Shown here: piece after piece, positions 13,275 through 24,155 of the stretch
Layout of the letters: each line of letters begins with the position of its first letter
Position numbering within the stretch: the first letter of the stretch is position 1
Program-made: the position numbers and the translations under genes
Notes under the pieces: generated by a model
The model's input: only the letters and a program-made list of their open reading frames with translations
Told to the model about the DNA's origin: nothing
Database searches by the model: none
NCBI RefSeq assembly: GCF_020497125.1
Contig: NC_059079.1
Coordinates: forward strand, 50,665,114 to 50,729,113
Reading direction: 5' to 3'
Length of the DNA stretch: 64,000 nt
From: Mauremys mutica
Taxonomy: Eukaryota; Chordata; Testudines; Geoemydidae

Positions 13275-14660
13275 TACACATTTTTCACAAATAAATTGAT
13301 TCTCAGCAATATCTTTGTCTGACTTTGCTGCTTGTGTGAAAGACAAATACAAAACCAAACCAGTGGCTTTGTGAAAGTGAAAAGATGCCATAGTTTAGCA
13401 AAACCTGAAAGTATTGGGCCAAGTTCTACCCCTTCTTGAAATTAATAGAAGCCATGCAAGCAAATCTGACTTACAGGGCCAGATCCTCAGCTTAGTATAC
13501 ATCAGGATAGCTCCATTCACTTCAAAATGTCATGTGTTCAGCAACTCCCATTATGACACTTGCTGCCAAATATTTTAAAACCAACAACTAAAGGGGGTCG
13601 GAATTTGTCTGGGCTTACCCAAAGAAGGGCAGCTCTGCTTTGTGTGGGGAAGGCAGGAGAGAGAGGAAGAAGGTCAGAAACTGTTGTAAAAGGTGCTTAG
13701 TGGTCAGCTTTGCAGGAATGACTCAGGAATGTGAGTAAAGGTAGGAAACCTGGGTGGGTCAAGTCTCTATGTCCAAGCAGCAAGGAAGACAGCATGTCTC
13801 CGGGGAAGCACAATCAGGACAGTTTAAGCAGCATGGCTCCAGGGGCATGGAGAAGGGTGAGCTCGGGAAAACAGGGGGCTCTTTCCCCGCGGTCCCGGAG
13901 GCAGGGGAGGGCAGGCAGAATAGACAAGTAGAACACAGGGGTAAGTTAACAAGAAAACCTCAGTGTCTCCTGCAGTCAGGAGGCTGCCTGGCTTCAGGCT
14001 CTCAGTGTTCCAATCAATGTGCATTGGTTGTTGGGGGGGAACAGAGCAAGGCAAGGAAAAGTTAACTGTTTCACGTACCAGCATGCTGCAAGTGCATATA
14101 TCAGATTGGAATTCTTTCTTGCTGTGTGCTGGTTTCTGCTCAGGTGCCTGTACCTTTGCTGGAAAGGGGACAGCATAGGCTACAGCTCTCGGCAGCCCCA
14201 AGGGAGCCCATGGACTGAAAGGGGACCCAAAGCAGACAGTATTGCAGCAGGGTCAAGGAGGCTCACAAGTGCGGGGGCTGCTACTGCCCAGGGTGGTGTG
14301 TTTAATAACCCAAGGCATAACCCAGGGCAGCCTCGTGGACCAAGGGAGGGAAATGACGAGGGGAAGCATCCTCGCATGCATGGGGGCAGGCTGTGTGGAT
14401 TAATGGGGTAGTCAGCGGAGCTGTGCAGCAAATGGTCACTGACATTGTTTCTGAGGTTTCCTCCATAGCATTACAAAGCTTCAGAGGGCACAAGGTCACC
14501 TAGGACCAGGATATTCTCTTCTACCCAACACAAGGGATGGCAGTAATGCTGATCCCAGGTGTGAGTGTGATCTAAACCACACAGAGGTTGGGGGAATTGG
14601 TGGCAGGGGTAGTATCCAGCCTTTCAGCCTGGCAAAGGGTGGCAGTTGCAGGAGCCACAG
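13275..14660. other. Unassigned sequence, possibly the 5' part of the DIRS-like relic
   Basis: GC content is higher than in most of the window from about 13560. No motif can be named, but it directly precedes the Gag remnant on the same strand and may be its leader or N-terminal coding region. Confidence 0.35.
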
Positions 14661-14664
14661 CCAG

Positions 14665-15560
14665 GTGCAGGGACTCTGCTCAACCAGTCACTCAGTGAGT
14701 TTACCTAAGCTGAACAGGAGTCAGCCTATTCGGGTATTAAATATGCTGGGCCCAGGAGTGGAATGTCCAGAAGTCTGGGCAGACCCACCTAGGGGTGGCA
14801 TCTTCAGTGGGGGCACTGATGGCATTACACAGCTGCTGCAAGCTAATTTGCATTTACTACAGCAGCTTCAGGCAGCTAGATGTGAGGGGTCTGCACAGGG
14901 TGACAGGGTAGGCCCAGCATAGGCTCAAGTTTGGGCATCAGGACAGAGAAGGGCACATGGGAACTCATTGGCCATCAGGGCATGGAACTGCATGAGACAG
15001 AGTAGACACTCCTGGGGGGCCTATTGGGGAGCAGTCCTCAGTATGATTATGCCGAGGTGGCTTACCCGATGGGAGTTCACCTACTCAGTATAACTAAATA
15101 TAAAACCCTTAGAGGTGAATTCGTGGATATAATATCCCTATGGCACAGGAAAGTGTTCACAGACAGTAAACATGGGCAAGGGAAGCAAAAGAGCTAACTG
15201 CCCAAGAGGCCTAGGGTGCCTAGAACATGGGAAAAATTGGGAGGCTGCCCTTGTCATCTATGTGGGTGTTATGGTACAGGCCTACCCAGATAGCAGCCCT
15301 GCAGGCACACAATATGTTTGGGGGCATGTCATAAGCAGTTTCAATTAAGGGCAGCAACACAAACTGGAATAAGGTGGCATCACACACTGTGGTTGAAGGG
15401 CATAACACCAAGGGCGCCAGGGGTTTGTTCATACCGTAACAAGCTCGAAAGGAGCCCCGGGCATGTAACAGTATTTGCTGGGCATTTAATAATGGTGGTT
15501 GTTTTTGCAACCCCTGTAAATACAGGCACGTTTGCAAGATGACTGCTGCTGGCAATTTTA
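14665..15560 (+). pseudogene. Gag-like remnant of a DIRS-type (tyrosine-recombinase) retrotransposon
   Basis: Three stretches in different frames line up in the order expected of DIRS Gags. A leucine/glutamine stretch (TQLLQANLHLLQQLQA) lies near 14830-14880. Next is YPMGVHLLSITKYKTLRGEF followed by VDIISLWHRKVF (about 15063-15165), resembling the conserved 'P-L-G-x-H...GEFVDIFSL' block. Then WEAALVIYVGVMVQAYP (about 15238-15290) matches the following 'W..A..IY..V....P' block. A Cys/His cluster, C-WAFNNGG-C-F-C-NP-C-KYR-H-V-C, is encoded at 15476-15535, like the zinc-binding end of DIRS Gags. In-frame stops and frameshifts separate the blocks, so it is dead. Reverse transcriptase and recombinase parts are not visible downstream. 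The family match is from memory of conserved blocks, not an alignment. Confidence 0.65.
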
Positions 15561-16040
15561 TTTTGACAAGGCTCAGTATAACATTTTAAAAAGTGTTACT
15601 TCAAACAGGATAATAAAAATACATGCACATGCACACACACAACAAAACCGATACATGTTTCACTATGTTTGCCACATGCAACGAGAAGAAGTTTGACTCG
15701 TTAAAACCACTGAGTATTTTCTCCATTACTGAAGCAAAAGCTGTGTTCTATTCAAAGATGTGGTATAAGTTAAATGGAAAATATTACACTTCATATATAT
15801 AGGAAGGAAGTTATTAAAGAGGCTTATCTTTCAAACATTTTAACAGGTTTGGTTAGTCACCTTTGATGGATATTTGGTTTTGTTTGCTTGCTTTGCTTCT
15901 AGGCTTTCATGTTTTTCTCACCAGTTTTACAGATTTTGCCAGAATAAGTTTCTCCAGTGGCACTTATTGCCATCTATGCGTTTGTTCAGGTTGTGCAAAA
16001 ATGTCAGACACAGTCTGTATCCCCTACTGAGGGTAGAGGT
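15561..16040. other. Unassigned AT-rich sequence
   Basis: Follows the Gag remnant. No feature recognised. Confidence 0.5.
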
Positions 16041-16041
16041 G

Positions 16042-16885
16042 GCATAGAATCATAGAATATCAGGGTTGGAAGGGACCTCAGGAGGTCATCTAGTCCAACC
16101 CCCTGCTCAAAGCAGGACCAATTCCCAACTAAATCATCCCAGCCAGGGCTTTGTCAAGCCTGACCTTAAAAACCTCTAAGGAAGGAGATTCCACACCTCC
16201 CTAGGTAACCCATTCCAGTGCTTCACCACTCTCTGAGTGAAAACGTTTTTCCTAATATCCAACCTAAACCTCCCCCACTGCAACTTGAGACCATTACTCC
16301 TTGTTCTGTCATCTGCTACCACTGAGAACAGTCTAGATCCATCTTCTTTGGAACCCCCTTTCAGGTAGTTGAAAGCAGCTATCAAATCCCCCCTCATTCT
16401 TCTCTTCTGCAGACTAAACAATCCCAGTTCCCTCAGCCTCTCCTCATAAGTCATGTGCTCCAGACCCCTAATCATTATTGTTTCCCTCTGCTGGACTCTT
16501 TCCAATTTTTCCACATCCTTCTTGTAGTATGGGGCCCAAAACTGGAAACAGTACTCCAGATGAGACCTCACCAATGTCGAATAGAGGGGAATGATCACAT
16601 CCCTCGATATGCTGGCAATGCCCCTACTTATACAGCCCAAAATGCTGTTAGCCTTCTTGGCAACAGGGGCACACTGTTGACTCATATCCAGCTTCTCGTC
16701 CACTGTAACCCTAGTTCCTTTTCTGAAGAACTGCTGCCTAGCCATTCGGTCCCTAGTCTGTAACAGTGAATGGGATTCTTCCATCCTAAGTGCAGGACTC
16801 TGCACTTGTCCTTGTTGAACCTCATCAGATTTCTTTTGGCCCAGTCCTCTAATTTGTCTAGGTCCCTCTGTATCCTATCCCTATC
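16042..16885 (-). mobile_element. CR1 LINE 3' part, antisense, 5'-truncated
   Basis: On the minus strand, the C-terminal part of a CR1 reverse transcriptase runs from about 16805 to 16176. It contains [54 protein letters not shown] and [14 protein letters not shown]. The 3' tail 'atcatctagtccaac' type sequence at 16075-16100 (plus strand) closes the element. One or two frameshifts are present. The catalytic part of the reverse transcriptase is missing, so it is an inactive 5'-truncated copy. Confidence 0.92.
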
Positions 16886-17377
16886 CCATGGTCAGTTCCT
16901 AGGCCATCTCCTTCCTGCAGCTATGGTGTGGGGGGCAAATCAGGGCTAGGACAGAGTGGACTGAATTTTGGTGGTAACCACCCACTTGTCAGTCCCTTAG
17001 GGGATGTTACCATTTCAATCAGCCCCAAGGCTCCTTTCAGCTTCACTGGAACTATTGCCAGTGTCAATCCAGCCAGAGAAGAAGGTAGCTGTTTCCAATA
17101 CTATGTGAGACCTATCATCTCTGCTTCACCTCTTGGAAACTGGCCCAGGTTCCATGCTCTGGCCAATGATCTGATGAAAGATTTTAGCTATGAAGAACTG
17201 CAAGTGAAGGTACTGTGTTGAAAAGTTGCTCAGTAATTGCATGACATTGGCTTGTGCAGTTCCCAAATACTTCATCTATCCTTGACTCAACCATGTGATA
17301 TAGAGTGCAAATAGACTACAGACATCCCATCTAGTGAGATGATGGTTTTTTTTCCTTCGAAAGTTGTTAATGTGATC
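16886..17377 (+). other. Unassigned; holds a 97-codon open frame
   Basis: The frame at 16928-17221 ends ...NWPRFHALANDLMKDFSYEE LQVKVLC and has a plausibly protein-like composition. I cannot name a family. There is no clear promoter, splice context or neighbour supporting a gene. Confidence 0.3.
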
Positions 17378-17380
17378 TTA

Positions 17381-17570
17381 GGCCTGGTCTACACTAGGAC
17401 TTTAATTCGAATTTAGCAGCGTTAATTCGAACTAACCGCTCAACCGTCCACACCAGGAAGCCATTTAATTCGAACTAGAGGGCTCTTTAGTTCGAATTTG
17501 GTACTCCACCCCGACAGGTGGAGTAACGCTAAATTCGACATGGCTAGTTCGAATTAGGCTAGGTGTGGAT
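17381..17570. promoter_or_regulatory. Left subterminal TTCGAA-rich region of the Harbinger element
   Basis: Six TTCGA-containing motifs (five of them TTCGAA) occur within 190 bp of the left end. The last 120 bp of the right end (about 22140-22230) hold five more of the same kind. Such clustered motifs at both ends are candidate binding sites for the element's transposase or Myb-like partner. Binding is an inference. Confidence 0.5.
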
Positions 17571-17770
17571 GGAAATCGAACTTAGTAGCTCCGGGAGCTA
17601 TCCCACAGTGCACCACTCTGTTGACGCTCTGGACTGCAGTCCGAGCTTCGATGCTCTGACCAGCCACACAGGAAACGACCCGGGAAAATTTGAATTCCTT
17701 TTCCTTTCTGGACAGTTAGAATCTCATTTTGTGGTTGGACATCGGGGCGAGCTCAGCAGCACCGGCAGCA

Positions 17771-20637
17771 ATGCAGAGCTCTCCAGCAGAGGAGTTCATG
17801 TAATCTCTGAATAGAAAGAGGGACCCGGCATAGACTGACCGGGAACTCTTCGATCTGATCGGTGTGGGGGGCGAGGAGTCTGTGCTTTCGGAGATGCGCT
17901 CCAGCAAACGGAATGCAAAGACCTACGAGAAGGTCTCCAAAGCCATGATACAGACAGAGGATACAGCCATCATGCAACGCAGTGCTGCGTGAAAATCAAG
18001 GACCCCAGACAAGCCTACCAAAAAATCAAAGCGGCCAACGGATGCTACGGAGCCTGCCACCACTGCCCCACCAGTGACCATGGACTCTGATGATGGGACA
18101 GTGTCGACGGACAGTTCCTCGACGATGTTCACGGACGGGGAAGATGAGGAAGGGTTTGTGTAGGACGAGGCAGGCGACAGCGCTTACAACGCTGGTGTCC
18201 CCGACAGCCAGGATCTCTTCATCACCGTCACGGAGATCCCCTACCAACCCTCCCCGGCCATGAACCCGGATCCTGAATCAGGGGAAGGAGCAGTCGGTAA
18301 GTGCTTTAACCATGTTAACTTTTATTCTTAATATAACAGGAATCTGAAGTGTGTGAAAAGGAGGTCTCTGTATATATGGTGATAGAACAGAAATCCTCCT
18401 GGGAGATCTCCACGAAGCTCTCCTGCCATTAATCGATAAGCATCAGCAGGAGGTTCCTGGGGAGAGCTGCCTTATTGGGTGCTCCGTGATAGCACACTTT
18501 TCCGCGCGAGGCTTTCATGCGGTATTCAGGGAGCACTGCCTCCCAGAGCACGGCTGCATAGGTCCGTGGTTCGTGCTAGATTTCACGCAGCATGCGCTCT
18601 CTATCTCCTTCAGTGCCCGTCCTCACGGTTATCTCGCTCGGAGACTCCTGCATCTAAGTAGGGGAATTACTGTAATGTTACGCCTGGTCCAAAGTATTTT
18701 TAAAAAATCTCCGGACAGACGGCATAGCACAGACTCAGCACGCAGCTGCGTGACGAGCGTAACGGAAAGCCAAAGAATCAAATGGATGCTCATGGAGGGA
18801 GGGGGGAACGAGGACGCAAGGTATCCCACAGTTCCTGCTGTCTCCGAAAAGCATTTGCATTCTTGGCTGATCTCCAAATGCTTCTAGGGTCAAACACAGT
18901 GTCCGCGGTGGGTCGGGGCATAGCTCGGCAATTTACGCACCCCCCCCGACCCGCAGAAGTTAAAGGGAAAACAATCCTCTGTTGACTCTTTTACATGTCA
19001 CCGTATCTGTACTGAATGCTGCAGATAGACGCGCTGCTGCAGCACTGAACAACAACATCCTTCCTCCCACCCCGCCATGGGTGGCTGATGGTACAATAGG
19101 ACTGCTACCCGTCCTCATCATCAGCCTATTGGCACATGGGGCAGTGCAAAAGGACTGGTAACCATACCAACTTGCTTGGGACAGGTCGATCAAGGTCGCC
19201 TGGTCCTAATTTTTCATGGTAGATGGTGCAGTATGGCTGGTAACCGTCCTCATCATTGCAACAGGGGGCTGAGCTCCATCAGCCCCCACCCTTCATTGTA
19301 AAGAAAAGATTCAATTGCCCCTGGACTAGCAGAGGGATGATTGGCTCCCTCCTCCACACCCCTTAATGTCATCTCTGGACTATCATTGCAGCTGGAGGCT
19401 TCCTTCCACTCATTTCTCACAAACGACTACCTGTGTCTTATTCATGCATTCTATATTACTTCATCACATAAGTGGGGGGACAATGGTATTGGAACCCAGG
19501 AAGGCTGGGGGAAGAACGGAATGAACAGCTGGGGTTGTTTCAGGAGCACACCCTGTGAATAGCATTCAGCTCAAAATTTATGCATGATTGGTCAGAGAGC
19601 AGCTGTGCTCTCTGGTTCTATGATACAATGGTTCTCTAGTACAGTTGCCCATATTCTAGGCAGGACTGATTCTATTTTTAGATACCCAAAAAGGAGGGAT
19701 TGACTCGGGGAGTCATTCCCAAATTTTGCTTTTGTGCCCCTGGCTGATCGGCCAGGGGCACTTATGACAGCACCAAATGGCGCAGTGCAAAAGGACAGGT
19801 AACCATGACCATCTTATTACCGTCTTCTTACCAGTTCATGGTATGGTAGACGGTGCAGTATGCCTGGTAACCATCGCTGCTGTCATGCAAAAGCAAAAGC
19901 ATGCTGCTGTGTAGCGCTGCTGGTCCGCCTCTGTCAGCGGCATCTAGTACACATACGGTGACATACACAAAAGGCAAAATAGGGTCCATTGTTGCCACGC
20001 TATGGCGTGTGCCAGGGCATTTCATGGAAAACGTGCTCGAAATGATTGTCTGCCGTTGCTTTCCCGGAGGAAGGAATGACTGGCGACATTTACCCAGAAT
20101 CCACCGCGCAAATGATTTGTGCAACAGCAGGCACAGGGGTCTCAACAAAAAATTCACAGAGACAGCCTAGACTCAGTTAATTGTTCGCAAAAAAGTATCT
20201 TTGCAAGGAATTCACTAACTGTTTCCCATCTCACAGCTTCCACTGTCTCCAGACCTTCCACAGCATCCCCCTCACAGAGGCTGGCGAAGATTAGGCGGCG
20301 AAAGAAAAAGACAAGGGACACGATTTTCGATGAATGTGTGGGCTGCTACCTAGCCGAGGCGGACCAGCAGAGGCAGTGGAGGGAGAAAGTCTCTCTGTAC
20401 CAGCGCTCACACAGCGAATGGGAGGAGAGGTGGCGTGAGGAACACAAGCAGGCGACTCAAGCAATGCTTGTACTAGTGAGGGAGCAAACGGACACGCTCC
20501 GGCGACTTGTGTATGTTCTGCAGGACCGCTGCAGGACAGAGCCCCCGGCAGTATCTCTGCAACCGCCCTCCCCCGCCACAAAGTCACATACCCCCCTCAC
20601 CCTAAATAACCAGGAGGATGCCCGCCCTGGGCCGTGA
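17771..20637 (+). pseudogene. Myb/SANT-like DNA-binding protein gene of the Harbinger element (two exons, dead)
   Basis: Exon 1 (17771-18296) begins at ATG MQSSPAEEF and encodes a Myb/SANT-like trihelix start (TDRELFDLIG..ESVLSEMRSS), then an acidic region and PDSQDLFITV. The donor is CG|GTAAGTGC at 18297. The acceptor is a TCACAG at 20231-20236. Exon 2 (20237-20637) keeps the frame and encodes STASPSQRLAKIRRRKKKTR, then a charged helical tail rich in Q, E and R, ending ...NNQEDARPGP. Exon 1 has in-frame stops at 17801, 17831, 17990 and 18161; the one at 17831 replaces the first tryptophan expected for the Myb fold. In PIF/Harbinger elements this second protein helps the transposase reach the nucleus and bind the ends. 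Exon limits are inferred from splice consensus and frame agreement. Confidence 0.8.
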
Positions 20638-21495
20638 ATACTGTCACTGCACCCCAGCAGAGTGCTCAAGTAACCAAAAGCTCTCATACCCTACGTTTGC
20701 ATAAGTCCTTCCCTTCCGGACTCAAACAAGTCCCAATCCCAGTCCCATCCCATAACTGTGTACTTAAGTAATAAAAATACTTTGCTGTTAAGTACTGTTT
20801 CCGTCATGTTTTTTCACTGAAGACTGTGTTTGAATGGGGTGCATGGGGAAGTGCGTTGCTAATTGCATAGGACAGGCACCTTTCCCAGGGTACAGACACG
20901 GGGGCCGGATCAGCAGCGGGTCACACACACAGTGCAGTCAGTAGGCACCGTGGTCGGTATGGGAGGTGGTTTCCAGGTTCTGTGTGGGCGGTGGGGATGT
21001 GACTTTTTAGCGGGGGAGGGCGGTTACAGATCTTGTACAGCGGTCCTTGTCCTGGACCGCTGAGTCACGCAGCAGAGGAATCTGTATCCGTCCTCCTCCG
21101 CCACAAGGCCACATAGCCCCCCGCACACAGAATCCCAAAAAGGAGGGATGGCAGGCTCCATTGAAACAAGCAGTCCGGCAATGCGGACCGCTGTAGGAGC
21201 AGGAGCCTGTCATTCCTTGAGTTTAGAGGCGGTCTTTACATCAGCGCACACCCTACCCACCACAGTCTGCGTTCCAGTTTCAACCCTTTAACGAAAAGTC
21301 ATGAATAAAGAAACCTCTCCTCAGTAACAGTGTGACATGTATTTTATTTTTACACGTGTCTTGGAAGTGGGGGAAACGGGGAGAACGGGGTATTTAACCG
21401 AAGAGGAGAGTCAACAGTAACTGGGTAAAGAAACAGGGGCAGGTTCAGCTTCTCTGTAAAGAAACTGAACAGTCACAGGTCACGCTGCTCGCTGC

Positions 21496-21897
21496 TCACT
21501 GGTATTTGAAGAGTTCCTTGTTGCTGTCCCAGGCGCCTGTATAGGGCTTCATGAGCAAGTGCATTAGCGGGCAGGCTGGGTCACCGAGGATCACTATAGG
21601 CAAATGCACATCCACAACAGTTATTTCGTGGTCCGGGAAGAAACTACCTTCCAGCAGGCGTCTGAGCAGCCCACAGTTCCTGAGAACACACGCATCAGGA
21701 ACCTTGCCCGGCCATCCGACATTCATGTTGGTAAAACGTCCCCTATGGTCCCCCAGTGCTTGCAGAACCATTGAAAAGTAGCCCAATTTCTCAGCAGCTG
21801 AATGTGGAAGAGGTGGATGATAAAGTGCGAGGAGGAGAAAACGGCGAGGATCGCAGCGGGCTCCGTGCTTGCAGTGCTGTGGCGTCCGCGCTGTCAC
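21496..21897 (-). pseudogene. Harbinger transposase fragment (HARBI1-like, internal part only)
   Basis: The 133-residue minus-strand frame contains GYFSMVLQALGDHRGRF, NVGWPGKVPDACVLRNCGLL, EGSFFPDHEITVVDVHLPIV and ILGDPACPLMHLLMKPYTGA, blocks typical of the DDE nuclease core of Harbinger transposases. It stops just after ELFKYQ, where intact relatives continue into a conserved 'FGRLK' segment; nothing like that follows. Upstream (21900-22130) there is too little space for the N-terminal helix-turn-helix region. The frame is therefore an internal island of a roughly 350-residue protein and cannot be catalytically complete. A polyadenylation-like AATAAA lies downstream on the same strand near 21340. 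Confidence 0.85.
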
Positions 21898-22254
21898 TGA
21901 CCAGAAAAGTGCACGAACAGATTGCCCGCAGGCGCTTTCAGGGAGGAAGGGAGTGAGGGCGTGATTGACGGTTCAATGACGACAGTTACCAAAACCACCC
22001 TCGACACATTTTTTCCCCCAGCAGGCATTGGGGGCTCTACCCAGCATTCCAATGGGCAGCGGGGACTGCGGGAACTGTGGGATAGCTTCCCACAGTGCAC
22101 CGCTTCCAAAGTCGACGCTGGCCCCGTGAATGTGGACTCAGAAATTCGAATTAGTGTATTTAGTATGGATACACAAATTCGACTTCATAAGGTCGAATCC
22201 ACAAATTCGAACTAAGTTGATTCGAAATAGTCTTGTAGTGTAGACAAGGCCTTA

Positions 22255-23175
22255 GTTTTATTAGCCTTTTTTGTTACAATGAAACCTGTTCAAATCTAAA
22301 GGTAAAATGGAGAGACTATAATAACCCCCCTCCTTTCTCCAGAAGCTTGTATTCCATTTTCCTTTTTAAGCTTTGTTAGTGGTATGGGAAAAGAAAATTA
22401 TTAAATTGTATTCCAGGCACAGCCGAATGTCATCTTCAAATATATTAAACTGATTGTATAGAGAATAAAGAAGATGGCAAGCCTTACTAATGAACAAATA
22501 GCAATTTCTCATATTATTGTTTAGAATTACAAGGACCTCAGGGAGCCTAATGAGATGGTAACTAAGCTGAGATGAACTGGGACTGATGATTGTCAATAGT
22601 AAATTATATTTGTGCTTTCATTTTGCCATGCATTTTAAAGGAATGAACAAATGTGACCTTTTGAGGATTGCTGGCCCTAGCTAATATATTGCAATAGAAA
22701 ACCATGTTGAGGATTTCTGGTTATATTTGTGATGTAAAAAGAAATAGGTAGAAATAAGAAAAACAATTTAGTTTGAGGAAGATCCTGAATTTTTCATACT
22801 TCAATTATCAGTTTTGGTCCAGAGAAATTGTTCACATTTTTTGGGGAGGAAATGTCAAAGTGACCATTCATTATCATACCTTGTGCCACCGAATGAGATT
22901 ATAATATTATAGAATCTAAGTATTATGGGGATACTGACAAGTATTTAAGACTACAGTTCAGGTTTCGTTTTGTTTATTTATTTTTTTTACAATCATGAAC
23001 ACAAAGGGAAATATTTTCATGAATATTTAAAAATAAAAATTCAGTGGAAAGGTTTTATTCCCCCCACATGTAATAATTTTTCCATAATATTAGACAACAA
23101 ACTAGGACAGCCTGTGCTGATAACACATGAGAAGCAGAAAGTTACATTTATCATACTTGACTGTCAGTCTATTTA
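22255..23175. other. Unassigned AT-rich sequence
   Basis: Nothing recognised. Confidence 0.5.
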
Positions 23176-23177
23176 AG

Positions 23178-23410
23178 TCTTTATATGGCCCTCATCATTG
23201 CAACTTCTAAGCACTTAATTCTTAATTGACTGTAACATCACAACACCCCTATGAGGAAGGAATACATTATCCTTATTTAACACATGGGGAAGTGGGGCAC
23301 AGGCCACTATGAGCTGGCGGACTAATGCACCAGCCAAGGACGGAGAAATCATATTCTGCACAATTGAACATGTCCAGTTCCTTTGTTCAGGGCTTAGTAA
23401 CATGGTGAGC
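23178..23410 (-). repeat. MIR-type SINE, antisense
   Basis: The plus strand reads 'ctaagcacttaa...catcacaacacccctatgagga...ttatttaacacatggggaagtggggcacagg', the reverse complement of a MIR 3' half and core. Confidence 0.75.
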
Positions 23411-23624
23411 ATATGTTACAGGTCCCTCTCTTTTGATTATCCAGAGAAGACTTGAGTTGTTACAGCCCTTTTTAGCTCAAGTTGTCGCAGCTCCTATTTT
23501 AGCCCTGATGTCCCAGGTTCATCCTCTGATGTGTGTGAGCCAAAATGGCATCTGCACAAAAGGAAGAGATACAAAGCAACCCAGAGTTCCACTGCACCCA
23601 CTCTGAAGATTTTGCCTTAGACCT

Positions 23625-23790
23625 TGTCTCCAGGGCATCAGTCATTGCAGCAGCCCTTCATCATTATTTATATTGCAGCAGCACCCAGGATCCCCAGTCA
23701 TGGACCAGGACCCCACTGTGCTAGGCTCTATATAAAAGGAACAAAAAGACATTCCCTGCATCCCAAAAAATTAAAATCCTAGTCAGTTCT
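23625..23790 (+). repeat. Amniote SINE-like dispersed repeat
   Basis: The block 'tattgcagcagcacccaggatccccagtcatggaccaggaccccactgtgctaggc' is a sequence I recognise as repeated across reptile genomes. The exact family name is uncertain. Confidence 0.5.
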
Positions 23791-24034
23791 AATCTTCCAA
23801 GATCTGACAGTCCTCCCTGGTTGGCCCTTGCTCTCTTTAATTATCTCCTTCTCAGGCCTTTGCCTGACAAACGCAGACAGCCTCCTTCCCTGTCCTTCAG
23901 TCACCCCTGCCTGATCCCCTACATAAGGGACAGGATGCCATATATGCAGATTCTTCTTAGGCATATGTCCTATGACTACAGCTCTTAGTTTAAAGGGCCC
24001 AAGGGCTTTAACAGATATACTGGGATGTGCACAT

Positions 24035-24155
24035 GTCCCCTGGAGCCCATTGTTCCATTATGGACCCACAGGACATCTGTAGTTTGCTGGGAATTAAACT
24101 CACATCTCCTGAGTCCCAGGCCAATGCTTTATCCACTAGAACGAGCCCTCCAGTC
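24035..24155 (-). repeat. tRNA-related SINE head, antisense
   Basis: On the minus strand, 'tctagtggataaagcattggcctgggactcagga' followed by 'tttaattcccagc' resembles a MIR/CORE-SINE tRNA-derived head with a mutated B box. Confidence 0.55.

Larger units (their letters stand above)
17378..22254. mobile_element. Complete 4.87-kb PIF/Harbinger element with TTA target duplication
   Basis: The element is 17381-22251, flanked by TTA at 17378-17380 and 22252-22254. The left end is GGCCTGGTCTACACTA; the right end in reverse complement is GGCCTTGTCTACACTA, a one-mismatch terminal inverted repeat. Both subterminal regions are dense in TTCGAA/TTCGAAT motifs. It carries the two genes expected of PIF/Harbinger: a Myb/SANT-like DNA-binding gene on the plus strand (two exons, 17771-20637) and a transposase on the minus strand (21496-21897). 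Both are degenerate. The TIRs and 3-bp TWA duplication are definitive for the superfamily. The ends are intact, so it could in principle have been mobilised in trans. Confidence 0.93.

Noticed and set aside
12479..13281. Open frames of 137-225 codons on both strands
   Set aside because: They lie within the GC-rich hAT element and its minisatellite. Overlapping frames on both strands and proline/glycine-rich composition indicate stop-poor repeat DNA.
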